Shown here one piece after another: positions 1 through 8,557 of a stretch of DNA of 64,000 nucleotides. Position 1 is the stretch's first letter, and every line of letters begins with the position of its first letter. The position numbers and the translations under genes are program-made. Source of the stretch: Paraburkholderia silvatlantica (GTDB taxonomy: Bacteria > Pseudomonadota > Gammaproteobacteria > Burkholderiales > Burkholderiaceae); contig NZ_QEOL01000008.1 of the NCBI RefSeq assembly GCF_003096715.1, forward strand, positions 124,001 to 188,000, given 5' to 3'. The notes below the pieces were generated by a model. That model was not told the origin of the DNA, did no database searches, and worked only from the letters and a program-made list of their open reading frames with translations.

Positions 1-225
1 ATAGGATTCCATATACAAATTGTTGCCGATCTCGCCCTTGTAGCTGTGCTGCTGGAATTCGTAGAGTGAGACCGCGTGTTTGATCACGGAGAGAATATCG
101 GCTCGCCCCTCGATCGGGCGCTTCAGGACGGTGGCTTCGAGCGTCGCGTTTTCGGCGAGCCTCGCCAGCCAGAGCGGCGGGCCGCCTGCGGGCACCAGTA
201 CGGGGGCAGTGTCGTTGAATTTCAT
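1..225 (-). CDS. Hypothetical protein, 3' part cut by window edge
   Basis: An open frame on the minus strand starts with ATG at 225, preceded by an AGGAGTGT ribosome-binding site (231-238), and runs off the left edge after 75 codons without a stop. The visible part starts MKFNDTAPVLVPAGG and includes a stretch rich in aromatic and polar residues (SLYEFQQHSYKGEI). I do not recognise the family; an NTF2-like fold is only a guess. It lies 14 bp downstream of the tautomerase gene on the same strand, so the two are probably cotranscribed. Confidence 0.6.
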   Translation of the reverse strand, partial: MKFNDTAPVLVPAGGPPLWLARLAENATLEATVLKRPIEGRADILSVIKHAVSLYEFQQHSYKGEIGNNLYMESY

Positions 226-239
226 GCTGGACACTCCTG

Positions 240-776
240 TTACGGTTTGCTCGCCATGCCCGCGCTAACGGCATCGAGCGCGGCTTCGAGCGTAATGCGC
301 GCCTTTTCGCGGCGGCGTCGCGCGAGGCGTTCAACGCCCGCGCCGCGCTCGGATTCGCCCACCAGCAGCGCATGAATATCGGGCAGCGTCCAGATCGTGC
401 CGCGCGTCCCCCAGGCGCCATCCGGAATCTCAGTCGGGAACACCCAGACGCGCGGCGCGACGTCATCGAACGGCCGGTCCTCCGCGCGCGCCACCGCTTC
501 CGTGACGTTTCTGACGAGCGCGCGACGCGATTCGTCGGTGTATTGCCCTTCGGGTGCGCAAGGAATGATGCGGTAGCGTATCGTGTTCGCGCGTTCGCCG
601 CCGATGTAAATCGCAGCAGGCCGATGAAGATGGAACACGGTGACTCGCTGTGCGGTCGGACTGGCGGGATCGTACCCTTCCGCCTTGATGAGGATGTCGG
701 TCAGTTCCTTGACGAGGCGCGCTTCGGCCTCGGGCGTCAGGGCGTCTTCGGGCCACAGTGCATCGATCATTGGCAT
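240..776 (-). CDS. Tautomerase-family protein (4-oxalocrotonate tautomerase-like)
   Basis: 178 aa. It starts Met-Pro (MPMIDALWPEDAL), so removal of Met would expose the N-terminal proline that is the general base in the tautomerase superfamily. The next segment (EAEARLVKELTDILIKAEGYDP) matches the helix after the first strand in this superfamily. At 178 residues it is too long for a 60-residue single-unit 4-OT and resembles longer or fused tautomerase-like proteins; the second half has no obvious second Pro-1. Substrate unknown. It is divergent from the AraC-type gene at 876, which may control it and the downstream partial gene. Confidence 0.65.
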   Translation of the reverse strand: MPMIDALWPEDALTPEAEARLVKELTDILIKAEGYDPASPTAQRVTVFHLHRPAAIYIGGERANTIRYRIIPCAPEGQYTDESRRALVRNVTEAVARAEDRPFDDVAPRVWVFPTEIPDGAWGTRGTIWTLPDIHALLVGESERGAGVERLARRRREKARITLEAALDAVSAGMASKP

Positions 777-875
777 GGTATCGCTTCCGGGTCATTGGAT
801 GCGGCCATGATCGGGGTTTACTCGTGCCGCCGAAAGTGGCAGCATCGCCATTATTCAGGGAATTTCAGACACGCA

Positions 876-1913
876 ATGGCCATCATCCGCATCTGGGTCT
901 ACGACGGAATCCTCGCGTCCGGCGTCGCGGGACCTGTCGATGTCTTCAGCGCGGCCAACCAGTTCCACGCGCGCAAGGCTGCTTCGGACACGGCATCCGC
1001 ACCCGTGTTTGCATGGCGCGTGGAATCCCTCGACGGGCAACCGGTCACGGCTGCGTCGGGCCAGAGGATTCACGTCGACGGCAAGATCGACCCGCGCAAA
1101 CGCGCGGACGCCGTTCTGCTGACGGCACCGTTTTTCTCGAACATCGATGAATTCATCGGGCGCCGCGAGCAGTTGAACGCGCTGTATTCCGCACTGCGTC
1201 GTCAACGCAAGGCAGGTGCCGTGCTGGCGGCGTACTGCACGGCCAACTACCTGCTAGCCGAAGCGGGCCTGCTGGATGGACGCGCCGCAACGACGCACTG
1301 GGCGAGAGCCGCGGACTTCGCGCGCCGCTATCCGCGTGTCGAAGTTCGCGCACAGGAACTGCTGATCGCGCAAGACGGCATCATCTCTGGCGGTTCCGTG
1401 ACGTCGTATCTGAATCTCGCCGTGCGGCTCGTCGAGACGTTCGCCGGCGAAGCACTCGCCGCCATGACCGCGAAGGCGCTGCTGATCGACATGAACCGGA
1501 CTTCTCAGGCCTCCTTTGCATCGCTTCTCGACGAACACGGGCATACCGACACGCTCGTCGCACGCGCCCAGCAGCAAATGGAGGCAACGATGCAGCAGGG
1601 TTTCCGCTTGAGCGATCTGGCGGCATCGCTTGCTGTCAGCGAACGCACGCTCAATCGCCGTTTCAAGGAAGCCGTCGGGCTCGCACCGTTGACGTATCTG
1701 CAGAATCTGCGCATCGAAGTCGCGAAGCGCTTACTGGAAACACGGCCGATCGGGCTTGAGGCGGTGAGTCAGCGTGTCGGTTACAGCGATATCAGCACAT
1801 TTCGGCAATTGTTCAAACGGAAGACCGGTTTGTCGCCGAGTGAATATCAGATGCGGTTTTCGCGTGCAGCGGCGCAGAATATAGAAACCGAGTCAGGTCG
1901 CACCGGCGGCTGA
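876..1913 (+). CDS. GlxA-type AraC family transcriptional regulator (DJ-1/PfpI domain + AraC HTH)
   Basis: 345 aa from ATG 876; the frame is open further upstream, but that part overlaps the tautomerase gene antisense and has no family similarity. Residues ~1-190 form a DJ-1/PfpI-like domain (IWVYDGILASGVAGPVDVF; the elbow AAYCTANYLLAEAGLLDG carries the usual Cys). Residues ~230-335 are a two-helix-turn-helix AraC domain (SLAVSERTLNRRFKEAVG; VSQRVGYSDISTFRQLFKRKTG). Such regulators sense small metabolites and usually activate a neighbouring gene. The 99-bp divergent gap to the tautomerase gene suggests local control. The ribosome-binding site is weak. Confidence 0.85.
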   Translation: MAIIRIWVYDGILASGVAGPVDVFSAANQFHARKAASDTASAPVFAWRVESLDGQPVTAASGQRIHVDGKIDPRKRADAVLLTAPFFSNIDEFIGRREQLNALYSALRRQRKAGAVLAAYCTANYLLAEAGLLDGRAATTHWARAADFARRYPRVEVRAQELLIAQDGIISGGSVTSYLNLAVRLVETFAGEALAAMTAKALLIDMNRTSQASFASLLDEHGHTDTLVARAQQQMEATMQQGFRLSDLAASLAVSERTLNRRFKEAVGLAPLTYLQNLRIEVAKRLLETRPIGLEAVSQRVGYSDISTFRQLFKRKTGLSPSEYQMRFSRAAAQNIETESGRTGG

Positions 1914-2117
1914 GGGCACGCGAGAACATCGCGCCGCAGTCCTCATCATTCCCCTCTTCCCCCTGCCTTTTTGTATCCCAACGTATCTGCAACAGTCAGG
2001 GATACGCACGCATACACACAAACCGACTTCCGGACACAAGCGGGATACATTCATCCCCTCAAATACGCCCATCGCGAGCGAAACACCGCACCGCAAACGC
2101 TGGGCTTACCGAGGTAG

Positions 2118-2127
2118 TGCATATGCA
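2118..2127. promoter_or_regulatory. Palindrome overlapping the MarR start codon (putative autoregulatory operator)
   Basis: TGCATATGCA is a perfect 10-bp palindrome that spans the start codon (ATG 2123) of the MarR gene and lies just after its GAGG ribosome-binding site (2111-2114). The same TGCATAT core recurs upstream of the nitrilase (2622-2633) and of the NmrA-like gene (3704-3719). MarR proteins bind such palindromes, so autoregulation is the simplest reading; this is inference. Confidence 0.5.
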
Positions 2128-2605
2128 ACACGAGACGAACGGAAACGTTGAACCGGACCGCATCGCGAATGAACCGCTGAGCAGCCAGATCGCGCGCAAT
2201 TGTCTGATGACGCGCGCCCGCCAGATCTCCCGCGTCCTGACTTCCGTCTATGACGACGCATTGCGTCCGTTCGGCATCGTGGCGCCGCAATTCTCTTTGC
2301 TCGTGTTGATTGCGGAGTTCGGGCCCATTAGCCGCTCGGATCTGGGCCGACGCAGTCAACACGAGCGCTCGACGCTGACAAGGAATCTGCAGCCGCTGAT
2401 CGCGCAGGGCTGGGTCGCCGAGGGCGTCCCGGCCCGCGATGGTCGAAGCCGCCCGCTCTCGCTCACGTGCGAAGGCGATGCCCTGCTTAAAAACGCGGCG
2501 AGCGCATGGTCGGCTGCACAGCACCACGCGACGCGTCTCCTTAGCGAACGCGGCGCGCATGAACTCATGAATATTGCGCGCAAATTGCCGCTGCGCATGG
2601 TCTGA
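2123..2605 (+). CDS. MarR family transcriptional regulator
   Basis: 160 aa from ATG 2123, chosen over an in-frame GTG at 2117 because GAGG at 2111-2114 is well spaced from it. The winged-helix signature is clear: [46 protein letters not shown] (recognition helix) and [20 protein letters not shown] (wing with the DxRxR element). MarR proteins are dimeric repressors released by small, often aromatic ligands. Its gene precedes the nitrilase by 67 bp and the palindromic sites around it make it the likely repressor of the cluster. Confidence 0.88.
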   Translation: MQHETNGNVEPDRIANEPLSSQIARNCLMTRARQISRVLTSVYDDALRPFGIVAPQFSLLVLIAEFGPISRSDLGRRSQHERSTLTRNLQPLIAQGWVAEGVPARDGRSRPLSLTCEGDALLKNAASAWSAAQHHATRLLSERGAHELMNIARKLPLRMV

Positions 2606-2621
2606 AGTCTTCTGGTCGATG

Positions 2622-2633
2622 TTGCATATACAA
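2622..2633. promoter_or_regulatory. Putative MarR operator upstream of nitrilase
   Basis: TTGCATATACAA is a 12-bp palindrome with one mismatched pair, 39 bp upstream of the nitrilase ATG and between the two genes. It shares the TGCATAT core and symmetry with the sites at 2118 and 3704. Confidence 0.5.
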
Positions 2634-2672
2634 GATCGACCGGTGCCTGTCCCCAACGTCAAGGAGTTTTTC

Positions 2673-3665
2673 ATGAAAGTCGTCAAAGCCGCCGCCGTCC
2701 AGTTCAGCCCGGTACTCTATAGCCGTGAAGCAACCGTTGCCAAGGTCGTGCAGAAGATTCACGAACTCGGCCAGAAAGGCGTGCAGTTCGCCACCTTCCC
2801 CGAAACGGTCGTGCCTTATTACCCTTACTTTGCGGCCGTCCAGACGGGCATCGAACTTCTTTCGGGTACCGAACATTTGCGCCTGCTCGAACAGGCTGTG
2901 ACTGTACCGTCCGCTGCAACCGATTCGATCGGCGAAGCCGCGCGGAAGGCCGGCATGGTCGTATCCATTGGCGTCAACGAGCGCGATGGCGGCACGCTGT
3001 ACAACACGCAATTGCTCTTCGATGCCGACGGTACGCTGATCCAGCGCCGCCGCAAGATCACGCCGACGCATTTCGAACGCATGATCTGGGGCCAGGGCGA
3101 TGGCTCAGGCTTGCGTGCAGTCGACAGCGCAGTCGGCCGCGTTGGGCAGCTCGCATGCTTCGAGCACAACAACCCGCTCGCCCGCTATGCGATGATCGCA
3201 GACGGTGAGCGGATCCATTCGGCGATGTATCCGGGCTCCGCCTTTGGCGAGGGCTTTACCCAGCGCATGGAAATCAACATCCGCCAGCATGCGCTCGAAT
3301 CCGGCGCGTTCGTGGTCAATGCGACGGCGTGGCTGGACGCGGATCAGCAGGCGCAAATCATGCAAGATACCGGTTGTGGAATCGGTCCGATCTCGGGCGG
3401 CTGCTTCACCACGATCGTCGCTCCTGACGGCATGCTGATGGCCGAGCCGCTTCGCTCGGGTGAAGGCGAAGTGATCGTCGATCTCGACTTCACGCACATC
3501 GACCGCCGCAAGATGCTGATGGACTCAGCCGGCCACTACAACCGCCCCGAATTGCTGAGTCTGCTGATCGACCGCACGCCGACCGCACATGTTCACGAAC
3601 GCGCTTCGCACCCGATGATCGTTAGCGGCCAGGGTTCCGACGATCTGCGCTCCGTGGTTGCATAA
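2673..3665 (+). CDS. Nitrilase (carbon-nitrogen hydrolase, Nit family)
   Basis: 330 aa from ATG 2673, behind a strong AAGGAG (2661-2666). The catalytic triad is visible: Glu44 ([10 protein letters not shown]), Lys128 ([12 protein letters not shown]) and Cys162 ([13 protein letters not shown]). The ACFEHNNP block and the length are typical of true nitrilases (nitrile to carboxylate plus ammonia) rather than amidases or NitFhit proteins. Cytoplasmic, no signal peptide, normally forms spiral oligomers. Substrate class (aliphatic, aryl or arylaceto) cannot be told from sequence alone. Its neighbours suggest a nitrile-bearing compound whose product is handled by an NAD(P)-binding reductase and an epoxide hydrolase. 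Confidence 0.92.
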   Translation: MKVVKAAAVQFSPVLYSREATVAKVVQKIHELGQKGVQFATFPETVVPYYPYFAAVQTGIELLSGTEHLRLLEQAVTVPSAATDSIGEAARKAGMVVSIGVNERDGGTLYNTQLLFDADGTLIQRRRKITPTHFERMIWGQGDGSGLRAVDSAVGRVGQLACFEHNNPLARYAMIADGERIHSAMYPGSAFGEGFTQRMEINIRQHALESGAFVVNATAWLDADQQAQIMQDTGCGIGPISGGCFTTIVAPDGMLMAEPLRSGEGEVIVDLDFTHIDRRKMLMDSAGHYNRPELLSLLIDRTPTAHVHERASHPMIVSGQGSDDLRSVVA

Positions 3666-3703
3666 CAATCGACGTATGCATGCACGCATTTTTTCATCCG
3701 CAC

Positions 3704-3719
3704 GTATGCATATGCATAC
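3704..3719. promoter_or_regulatory. 16-bp perfect palindrome upstream of NmrA-like gene (putative MarR operator)
   Basis: GTATGCATATGCATAC is a perfect 16-bp palindrome 33 bp before the ATG at 3753 in the nitrilase/NmrA intergenic gap. A second, weaker copy, GTATGCATGCAC, lies just upstream near 3674. The core TGCATATGCA is identical to the palindrome at the MarR start, which suggests one regulator binds both. Confidence 0.55.
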
Positions 3720-3752
3720 ATAAAGTGAAATCTTCCTCGAAAGGCATGTGAT

Positions 3753-4685
3753 ATGACAACGAAACCTGCCCATGATCGGCCCATTCTCGTGACGGGCGCC
3801 GGAGGCGCGATTGGTGGAATCGGCCGCAACGTAACAATGTCTTTGCTAGCGAAGGGCTACAAAGTGCGGGCGCTGGTCCGCAAGGATGACGATCGCGCGA
3901 ACGAGTTGCGCCGCCTTGGTGCCGAAGTCGTGGTCGGCGATCTGACCGATCTCGCCTCGCTGCACCGTGCGATCGAAGGCTGTTCGCGCGTCTATTTCGG
4001 CATGTCGGTCTCCGCGGCCTACCTCGAGGCAACCGTGAATTTCGCTGCGGTGGCGCGTCATCATGGTGTCGAAGCCATCGTGAACATGTCGCAAATGACG
4101 GTCACGGAAATGAGCATCACCGAGTCGACCGACAGCCCCCAGCACAAGCTGCACTGGCTTGCCGAGCAGGTCTTGCAGTGGTCGGGGCTGCCCGTCGTCA
4201 CGGTACGGCCGACGGCTTTTCTCGAAAGCTTCTTCCTGACCCTGGGCGCAGCCGGCGTCCGCGATAACGACGAACTCGCGCTGCCGCTCGGCAATAGCAG
4301 GACCTCGCCCATTTCAGCCGTCGATGTCGCAAATGCAGTAGCGGTGATTCTGGAGAATCCGGCGCCGCATATCGGCAAGATCTATAACCTGACAGGCCTC
4401 GAATCCAATGATATCGAGCAGGCCGCGCGCGTCTTTTCGGAGGCGCTCGGCCGGCCCATCCGTTACCGGAATGTGCCTGTCGCGCCGTGGTCGGACAAGT
4501 TGCGCGAGCTCGGCATTCCCGATCATGTCGTCAAGCATCTGGCCGTCATGGCCGAGCTGCACGCTCAGGGACGATACGACCGCATGACGAACGACCTGTT
4601 CGAACTCACGGGCCGCCAACCCATGAGCATGTACGATTTCGTGAGACTGCATATTGCCGACTTCACGCGCGGCGAAGCGCGCTGA
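3753..4685 (+). CDS. NmrA-like / atypical SDR NAD(P)-binding oxidoreductase
   Basis: 310 aa. The N-terminus has the Rossmann glycine motif (ILVTGAGGAIGGIGRNV, slightly expanded) followed by the NADPH-type arginine (VRALVRKDDD) and the GDLTDLASLHRAI element typical of NmrA/HSCARG-like proteins. The usual SDR Tyr-x-x-x-Lys is not evident; atypical SDRs often lack it. PHIGKIYNLTG near residue 210 is the conserved strand of this family. Role probably quinone/NADPH-linked reduction or redox sensing. It starts 87 bp after the nitrilase and ends 21 bp before the epoxide hydrolase, so it shares their operon, possibly with its own operator. Confidence 0.8.
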   Translation: MTTKPAHDRPILVTGAGGAIGGIGRNVTMSLLAKGYKVRALVRKDDDRANELRRLGAEVVVGDLTDLASLHRAIEGCSRVYFGMSVSAAYLEATVNFAAVARHHGVEAIVNMSQMTVTEMSITESTDSPQHKLHWLAEQVLQWSGLPVVTVRPTAFLESFFLTLGAAGVRDNDELALPLGNSRTSPISAVDVANAVAVILENPAPHIGKIYNLTGLESNDIEQAARVFSEALGRPIRYRNVPVAPWSDKLRELGIPDHVVKHLAVMAELHAQGRYDRMTNDLFELTGRQPMSMYDFVRLHIADFTRGEAR

Positions 4686-4706
4686 TCCAGGCGGGAGACC
4701 GATCCC

Positions 4707-6059
4707 ATGTCAAATGACGCGCCCCAATCCTCATCGCGCCGGCGCTTTGTCGGTATGGCCGCCGCGACGCTCGCCGCAGGCTCGCTCAGCCGGCTCGCCT
4801 TCGCGCAGACGAGCCCGGCAACCGGCAAGATCACCGAGCCCGCGAACGGCGACAAAATGGCGATCCGGCCGTTCCGCGTTCATGTCCCCGAGTCGCAGCT
4901 CGTCGACATGCGGCGACGCATCAAGGCTACGCGCTGGCCCGATCGCGAGACGGTGCCCGACGAATCGCAGGGTATTCAACTCGCCACCATTCAGGGGCTC
5001 GCGCAATATTGGGCATCAGGCTACGATTGGCGCAAATGCGAAGCGCGGCTCAATTCATATCCGCAGTTCATCACCGAGATAGATGGACTCGATATTCACT
5101 TCATCCATGTGCGGTCGAAGCATGAAAACGCGATGCCATTGATCGTGACGCACGGCTGGCCGGGCTCGGTCATTGAACAGTTCAAGATCATCGACCCGCT
5201 AGTCAATCCGACTGCGTACGGCGCACCGGCTTCGGATGCTTTTCATCTCGTGATTCCCTCGCTGCCCGGTTACGGCTTTTCGGCGAGGCCGGCCACAACG
5301 GGCTGGGGACCGGAGCGCACCGCGCGCGCGTGGGTCGCATTGATGAAACGCGTTGGCTATGAGCGCTTTGCTTCGCAGGGCGGCGATCTCGGCGGGATCG
5401 TCACGAACATCATGGCCAAACAGGCGCCGCCCGAACTGATCGGCATTCATGTGAACTTCCCTGCGTCTGTTCCCGCCGAGATTCTGCAGTCACTCGCCGC
5501 GGGCGACCCGATGCCTGCCGGTTTATCGGACGAGGAGAAGCACGCGTATGAGCAATTGAGCGCCAACTTCAAAAAGAAGCGCGGCTACGCTTTCGAAATG
5601 GGCACGCGCCCTCAGACACTGTATGGACTCGCCGACTCGCCCGTCGCGCTGGCTTCCTGGCTGCTCGATCACGGCGACGGCTACGGCCAGCCTGCGGCGG
5701 CGTTGAGCGCGGCCGTGCTCGGACATCCCGTCAACGGTCATTCGGCAGGCTCGTTGACGCGAGACGACGTACTCGACGACATCACGCTTTACTGGCTGAC
5801 CAACACCGGCATCTCGGCGGCACGCTTCTATTGGGAGTCGCACGCGAACTTCTTCCTTGCGGCAGACGTCAACGTGCCCGCCGCTGTGAGCGCTTTTCCG
5901 GGAGAAAACTACCAGGCGCCGAAGACCTGGACCGAAAAGGCTTATCACAACCTGATTTACTTCAATAAGCCCGAAACGGGCGGGCACTTCGCGGCGTGGG
6001 AAGAACCAATGATCTTCGCGAACGAAGTACGCACGGGGTTGAGGCCCTTGCGCGCCTGA
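4707..6059 (+). CDS. Tat-exported epoxide hydrolase (alpha/beta-hydrolase, EHN domain)
   Basis: 450 aa. Residues 1-34 form a twin-arginine signal (SSSRRRFVGMAAATLAAGSLSRLAFAQ) ending in an Ala-x-Ala-type site, so the enzyme is predicted periplasmic. Residues ~51-160 are the epoxide-hydrolase N-terminal domain (FRVHVPESQLVDMRRRIKAT). HGWPGS (149-154) is the oxyanion-hole motif, and QGGDLGG places the nucleophile at Asp227; most relatives have GGDWG. Known relatives hydrate epoxides to diols, including juvenile-hormone-type epoxides. It sits 21 bp after the NmrA-like gene, behind a GGGAGA site, so it is cotranscribed. Tat export is a notable feature for this family. Confidence 0.85.
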   Translation: MSNDAPQSSSRRRFVGMAAATLAAGSLSRLAFAQTSPATGKITEPANGDKMAIRPFRVHVPESQLVDMRRRIKATRWPDRETVPDESQGIQLATIQGLAQYWASGYDWRKCEARLNSYPQFITEIDGLDIHFIHVRSKHENAMPLIVTHGWPGSVIEQFKIIDPLVNPTAYGAPASDAFHLVIPSLPGYGFSARPATTGWGPERTARAWVALMKRVGYERFASQGGDLGGIVTNIMAKQAPPELIGIHVNFPASVPAEILQSLAAGDPMPAGLSDEEKHAYEQLSANFKKKRGYAFEMGTRPQTLYGLADSPVALASWLLDHGDGYGQPAAALSAAVLGHPVNGHSAGSLTRDDVLDDITLYWLTNTGISAARFYWESHANFFLAADVNVPAAVSAFPGENYQAPKTWTEKAYHNLIYFNKPETGGHFAAWEEPMIFANEVRTGLRPLRA

Positions 6060-6181
6060 CGAAGATGCGAGGCACTCCGACGCGCATGTCCGATATCCCT
6101 CGAAAAATGGCAATATTGCCGCTCGCGCCCGCTCCGACAAAGCCCGATGATCAGGCGACTCGCTGCTTCTGGAACCCAAAC

Positions 6182-6811
6182 ATGACTGCAAACACCTATT
6201 TCTCGACCAACCTGCTGCTCGCCTATACAGCGTATTTCGTTGGCACCGCGAGTCCAGGGCCGAGTAACCTTGCAATTATGTCCATCGCGGCCAGTCACGG
6301 CCGGAAAGCGGCGTTGATGTTCGCACTCGGTGTCGTCTCGGGGTCGATGTTCTGGGCGACGGTGGCGACGCTAGGCGTCTCGGCCGCCCTGATCGCCTAT
6401 TCGCAATTCATCATTGCAGTCAAGATTTTTGGGGGGCTATATCTCTTGTGGCTAGCCTTCAAATCCGGACGCAACGCGCTTGCGACAGCAGCATCCGCAC
6501 TGAAGACCGGGCAAACACCGACTTTGACGAGCGTCTATTCCCGTGGCTTGATGCTCCATCTCACCAATCCCAAAGCGATTCTCGTGTGGGTTTCGATTGT
6601 TGCGCTTTCGTCGAACAGCACGGGATCGGCCCATAGCGCGCTAATTGCGGGCTGTGCGACCATCGGGTGTCTGGTGTTCGGCGGATACGCAGTCCTGTTT
6701 TCGACGGACTCGGCCCGAAGGATGTACGTGCGAACCCGTCGCGCCCTGGAGGGATGCCTGGCCGTCGTATTCGGGATTGCCGGCATCAGACTTCTGGCGT
6801 CGCGTGTCTAG
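6182..6811 (+). CDS. LysE/RhtB family exporter
   Basis: 209 aa from ATG 6182 (MTANTYFSTN). Earlier in-frame ATGs add an unlikely N-terminal tail. The signature GTASPGPSNLAIMSIAASHGRK near the N-terminus is typical of LysE/RhtB amino-acid and metabolite exporters, followed by about six hydrophobic segments (ALMFALGVVSGSMFWATVATLGV; GLMLHLTNPKAILVWVSIVAL). Inner-membrane export of an amino acid or related compound is the family role; the substrate is unknown. It lies 122 bp after the epoxide hydrolase on the same strand and may be the last gene of the nitrilase cluster. Confidence 0.85.
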   Translation: MTANTYFSTNLLLAYTAYFVGTASPGPSNLAIMSIAASHGRKAALMFALGVVSGSMFWATVATLGVSAALIAYSQFIIAVKIFGGLYLLWLAFKSGRNALATAASALKTGQTPTLTSVYSRGLMLHLTNPKAILVWVSIVALSSNSTGSAHSALIAGCATIGCLVFGGYAVLFSTDSARRMYVRTRRALEGCLAVVFGIAGIRLLASRV

Positions 6812-7040
6812 CCCACGCGCGGACGAGGGACGATCAAAGTCGCGCAACCAGCGCGCCAGAGCACGACGGGCACATCGCCCGCCCGAGCCTTTCCCCGCGG
6901 GAAAGCACGCTTCACCCTTCCTCAATTTTCGCGCTCGCGAAAATCTCCCACACTTGCCATCACGCCTGTTCCGTACCGTTCGTACGGAGTTGCGCCCCGG
7001 CTGCGGCTCATGACGCGGCATCGAAAATACCGGAGACAGC

Positions 7041-8486
7041 ATGAACAGCCATCCCCTAGACCTGGGCGGCAGCGCGCCGGGCGAAGCGCCACGCCGCCCG
7101 CTCACCGTACAAGCCCCGCTTCAAAGCCCACAAGGCGTCACGCTCAGCCGCTTCATGGACGACATGCCCGTGGGCGCGCTGCACCGCTTCGTGGTGTGGG
7201 TGATCGGTATTGGCCTCTTCTTCGACATGTACGAGATCTTCCTCGTCAGTTCGATCGGCTCCGCGCTGCAGAACGAATACGGACTCGATGCGCACAGCCT
7301 CGCGTTCAAGCTCCTGCTTGCCTCGGCCTTCGTCGGCATGTTTTTCGGCTCGCTCTTCCTCGGCAGTCTCGCCGACCGCATCGGCCGTCGGCGCGCCTTC
7401 CTGTTCACGCTCACGTGGTACAGCGCTTTCTCGCTGCTCGCCGCCTTTTCCACAAACGCCACCATGCTCGTGGTCTGCCGCTTTCTGACGGGCGTGGGCG
7501 TCGGCGCGATCTATCCCGTGGCCGATAGTTTCCTCTCGGAAATCCTGCCGAAGGAAAAGCGCGGCCGGCTCGCTGCGTGGGCCTATACCACCTCGTATGT
7601 CGCGGTTCCGCTGGTCGGCTTTCTCGCGGTTTGGCTCAATCCGATCCATCCTGGCGGCATCGCGGGATGGCGCATCATTCTCGCCATCGGCAGCCTCGGC
7701 GCCCTGTTCGTGCTGGCCGTGCAGCATCGCCTGCCGGAAAGCCCGCGCTGGCTGCTGGCGCAAGGGCGCGCGGACGAGGCCTATGCCACCTTGGGCCGCT
7801 TCGCGCAAAGCGCCGGCGCGCAGATGCCGAAGCGGTTTGCCGCGCCGCAAACGCGCCAGCATCCGCTGCGCCTCTCCGAGCGCATTGCCGTGCTGCGGCG
7901 CGCGCCCTATGACAAGCGCTATGTCATGCTTGTCGTGTTCCACCTGTTCCAGGCCTTCGGCTACTACGGCTTCGGCACGCTTGCGGGCGTCGTCGTGAAG
8001 AGCCGCGGCATCGATGTGACAGGCAGCACGCTGTTCGTCGCCCTCTCGTTTCTCGGCTACCCGATCGGCTCGCTGCTCTCCGTGCCGCTGCTCAACTGGA
8101 TCGAGCGGCGAACGCTCGTGATTGCGTCGCTCGTCTCCGTTGCGATTTTTGGCCTTGGCTTCGCCTACTCGGGACAGGCTGCGCTGATCGTTTGCTTCGG
8201 CGTGCTGACGACCTGTGCGTCGAATGTGTTCAGCAACGCCTACCATGTGTACCAGGCCGAAATTTTCCCGGCCAGCGTGCGCTCGACAGCGATCGGCAGC
8301 ACCTATTCGCTCTCGCGTATCATGAGCAGCGCCCTGCCCTTCATCCTGTTGCCGGTGCTCACGCAGCACGGCCCGATCGCGATGTTCGCCGTAATCTCCG
8401 CCGCGCTGGCCATCGTCGCAGTGACCCTGCGTGCGCTCGGCCCCCTCACCACGCGCCGCAGCCAGGACGAGATCAATCCGGTCTGA
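7041..8486 (+). CDS. MFS transporter (metabolite:H+ symporter / sugar-porter-like)
   Basis: 481 aa from ATG 7041 behind GGAGA (7032-7036). A ~50-residue cytosolic N-tail is followed by about 12 hydrophobic segments. The MFS loop 2-3 signature is GSLADRIGRRRAF; the second-half equivalent is degenerate. PESPRWLLAQGRADEAYATL is the PESPR element of the sugar-porter/aromatic-acid superfamily. It converges with the LysR gene at 8556 and may import the substrate of the CoA-transferase/lyase operon at 9.6-12.2 kb. Ends in a strong terminator. Confidence 0.85.
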   Translation: MNSHPLDLGGSAPGEAPRRPLTVQAPLQSPQGVTLSRFMDDMPVGALHRFVVWVIGIGLFFDMYEIFLVSSIGSALQNEYGLDAHSLAFKLLLASAFVGMFFGSLFLGSLADRIGRRRAFLFTLTWYSAFSLLAAFSTNATMLVVCRFLTGVGVGAIYPVADSFLSEILPKEKRGRLAAWAYTTSYVAVPLVGFLAVWLNPIHPGGIAGWRIILAIGSLGALFVLAVQHRLPESPRWLLAQGRADEAYATLGRFAQSAGAQMPKRFAAPQTRQHPLRLSERIAVLRRAPYDKRYVMLVVFHLFQAFGYYGFGTLAGVVVKSRGIDVTGSTLFVALSFLGYPIGSLLSVPLLNWIERRTLVIASLVSVAIFGLGFAYSGQAALIVCFGVLTTCASNVFSNAYHVYQAEIFPASVRSTAIGSTYSLSRIMSSALPFILLPVLTQHGPIAMFAVISAALAIVAVTLRALGPLTTRRSQDEINPV

Positions 8487-8517
8487 CCGGCCGATGCCCC
8501 GAGCGCCCCTGGATCGT

Positions 8518-8557
8518 CGGGGCGGCTGCCGCGTCACGCGGGGCCGCCCCGGTTTTC
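8518..8557 (+). terminator. Rho-independent terminator of the MFS gene
   Basis: CGGGGCGGC (8518-8526) pairs with GCCGCCCCG (8543-8551), with a smaller CCGCG/CGCGG stem in the loop, followed by GTTTTC. It lies 31 bp after the MFS stop and reaches the stop codon of the convergent LysR gene. Confidence 0.8.

Noticed and set aside
372..875. Upstream extension of the AraC-family frame
   Set aside because: It is antisense to the tautomerase gene, which has a better N-terminus and family match; the GlxA-like protein starts at 876.
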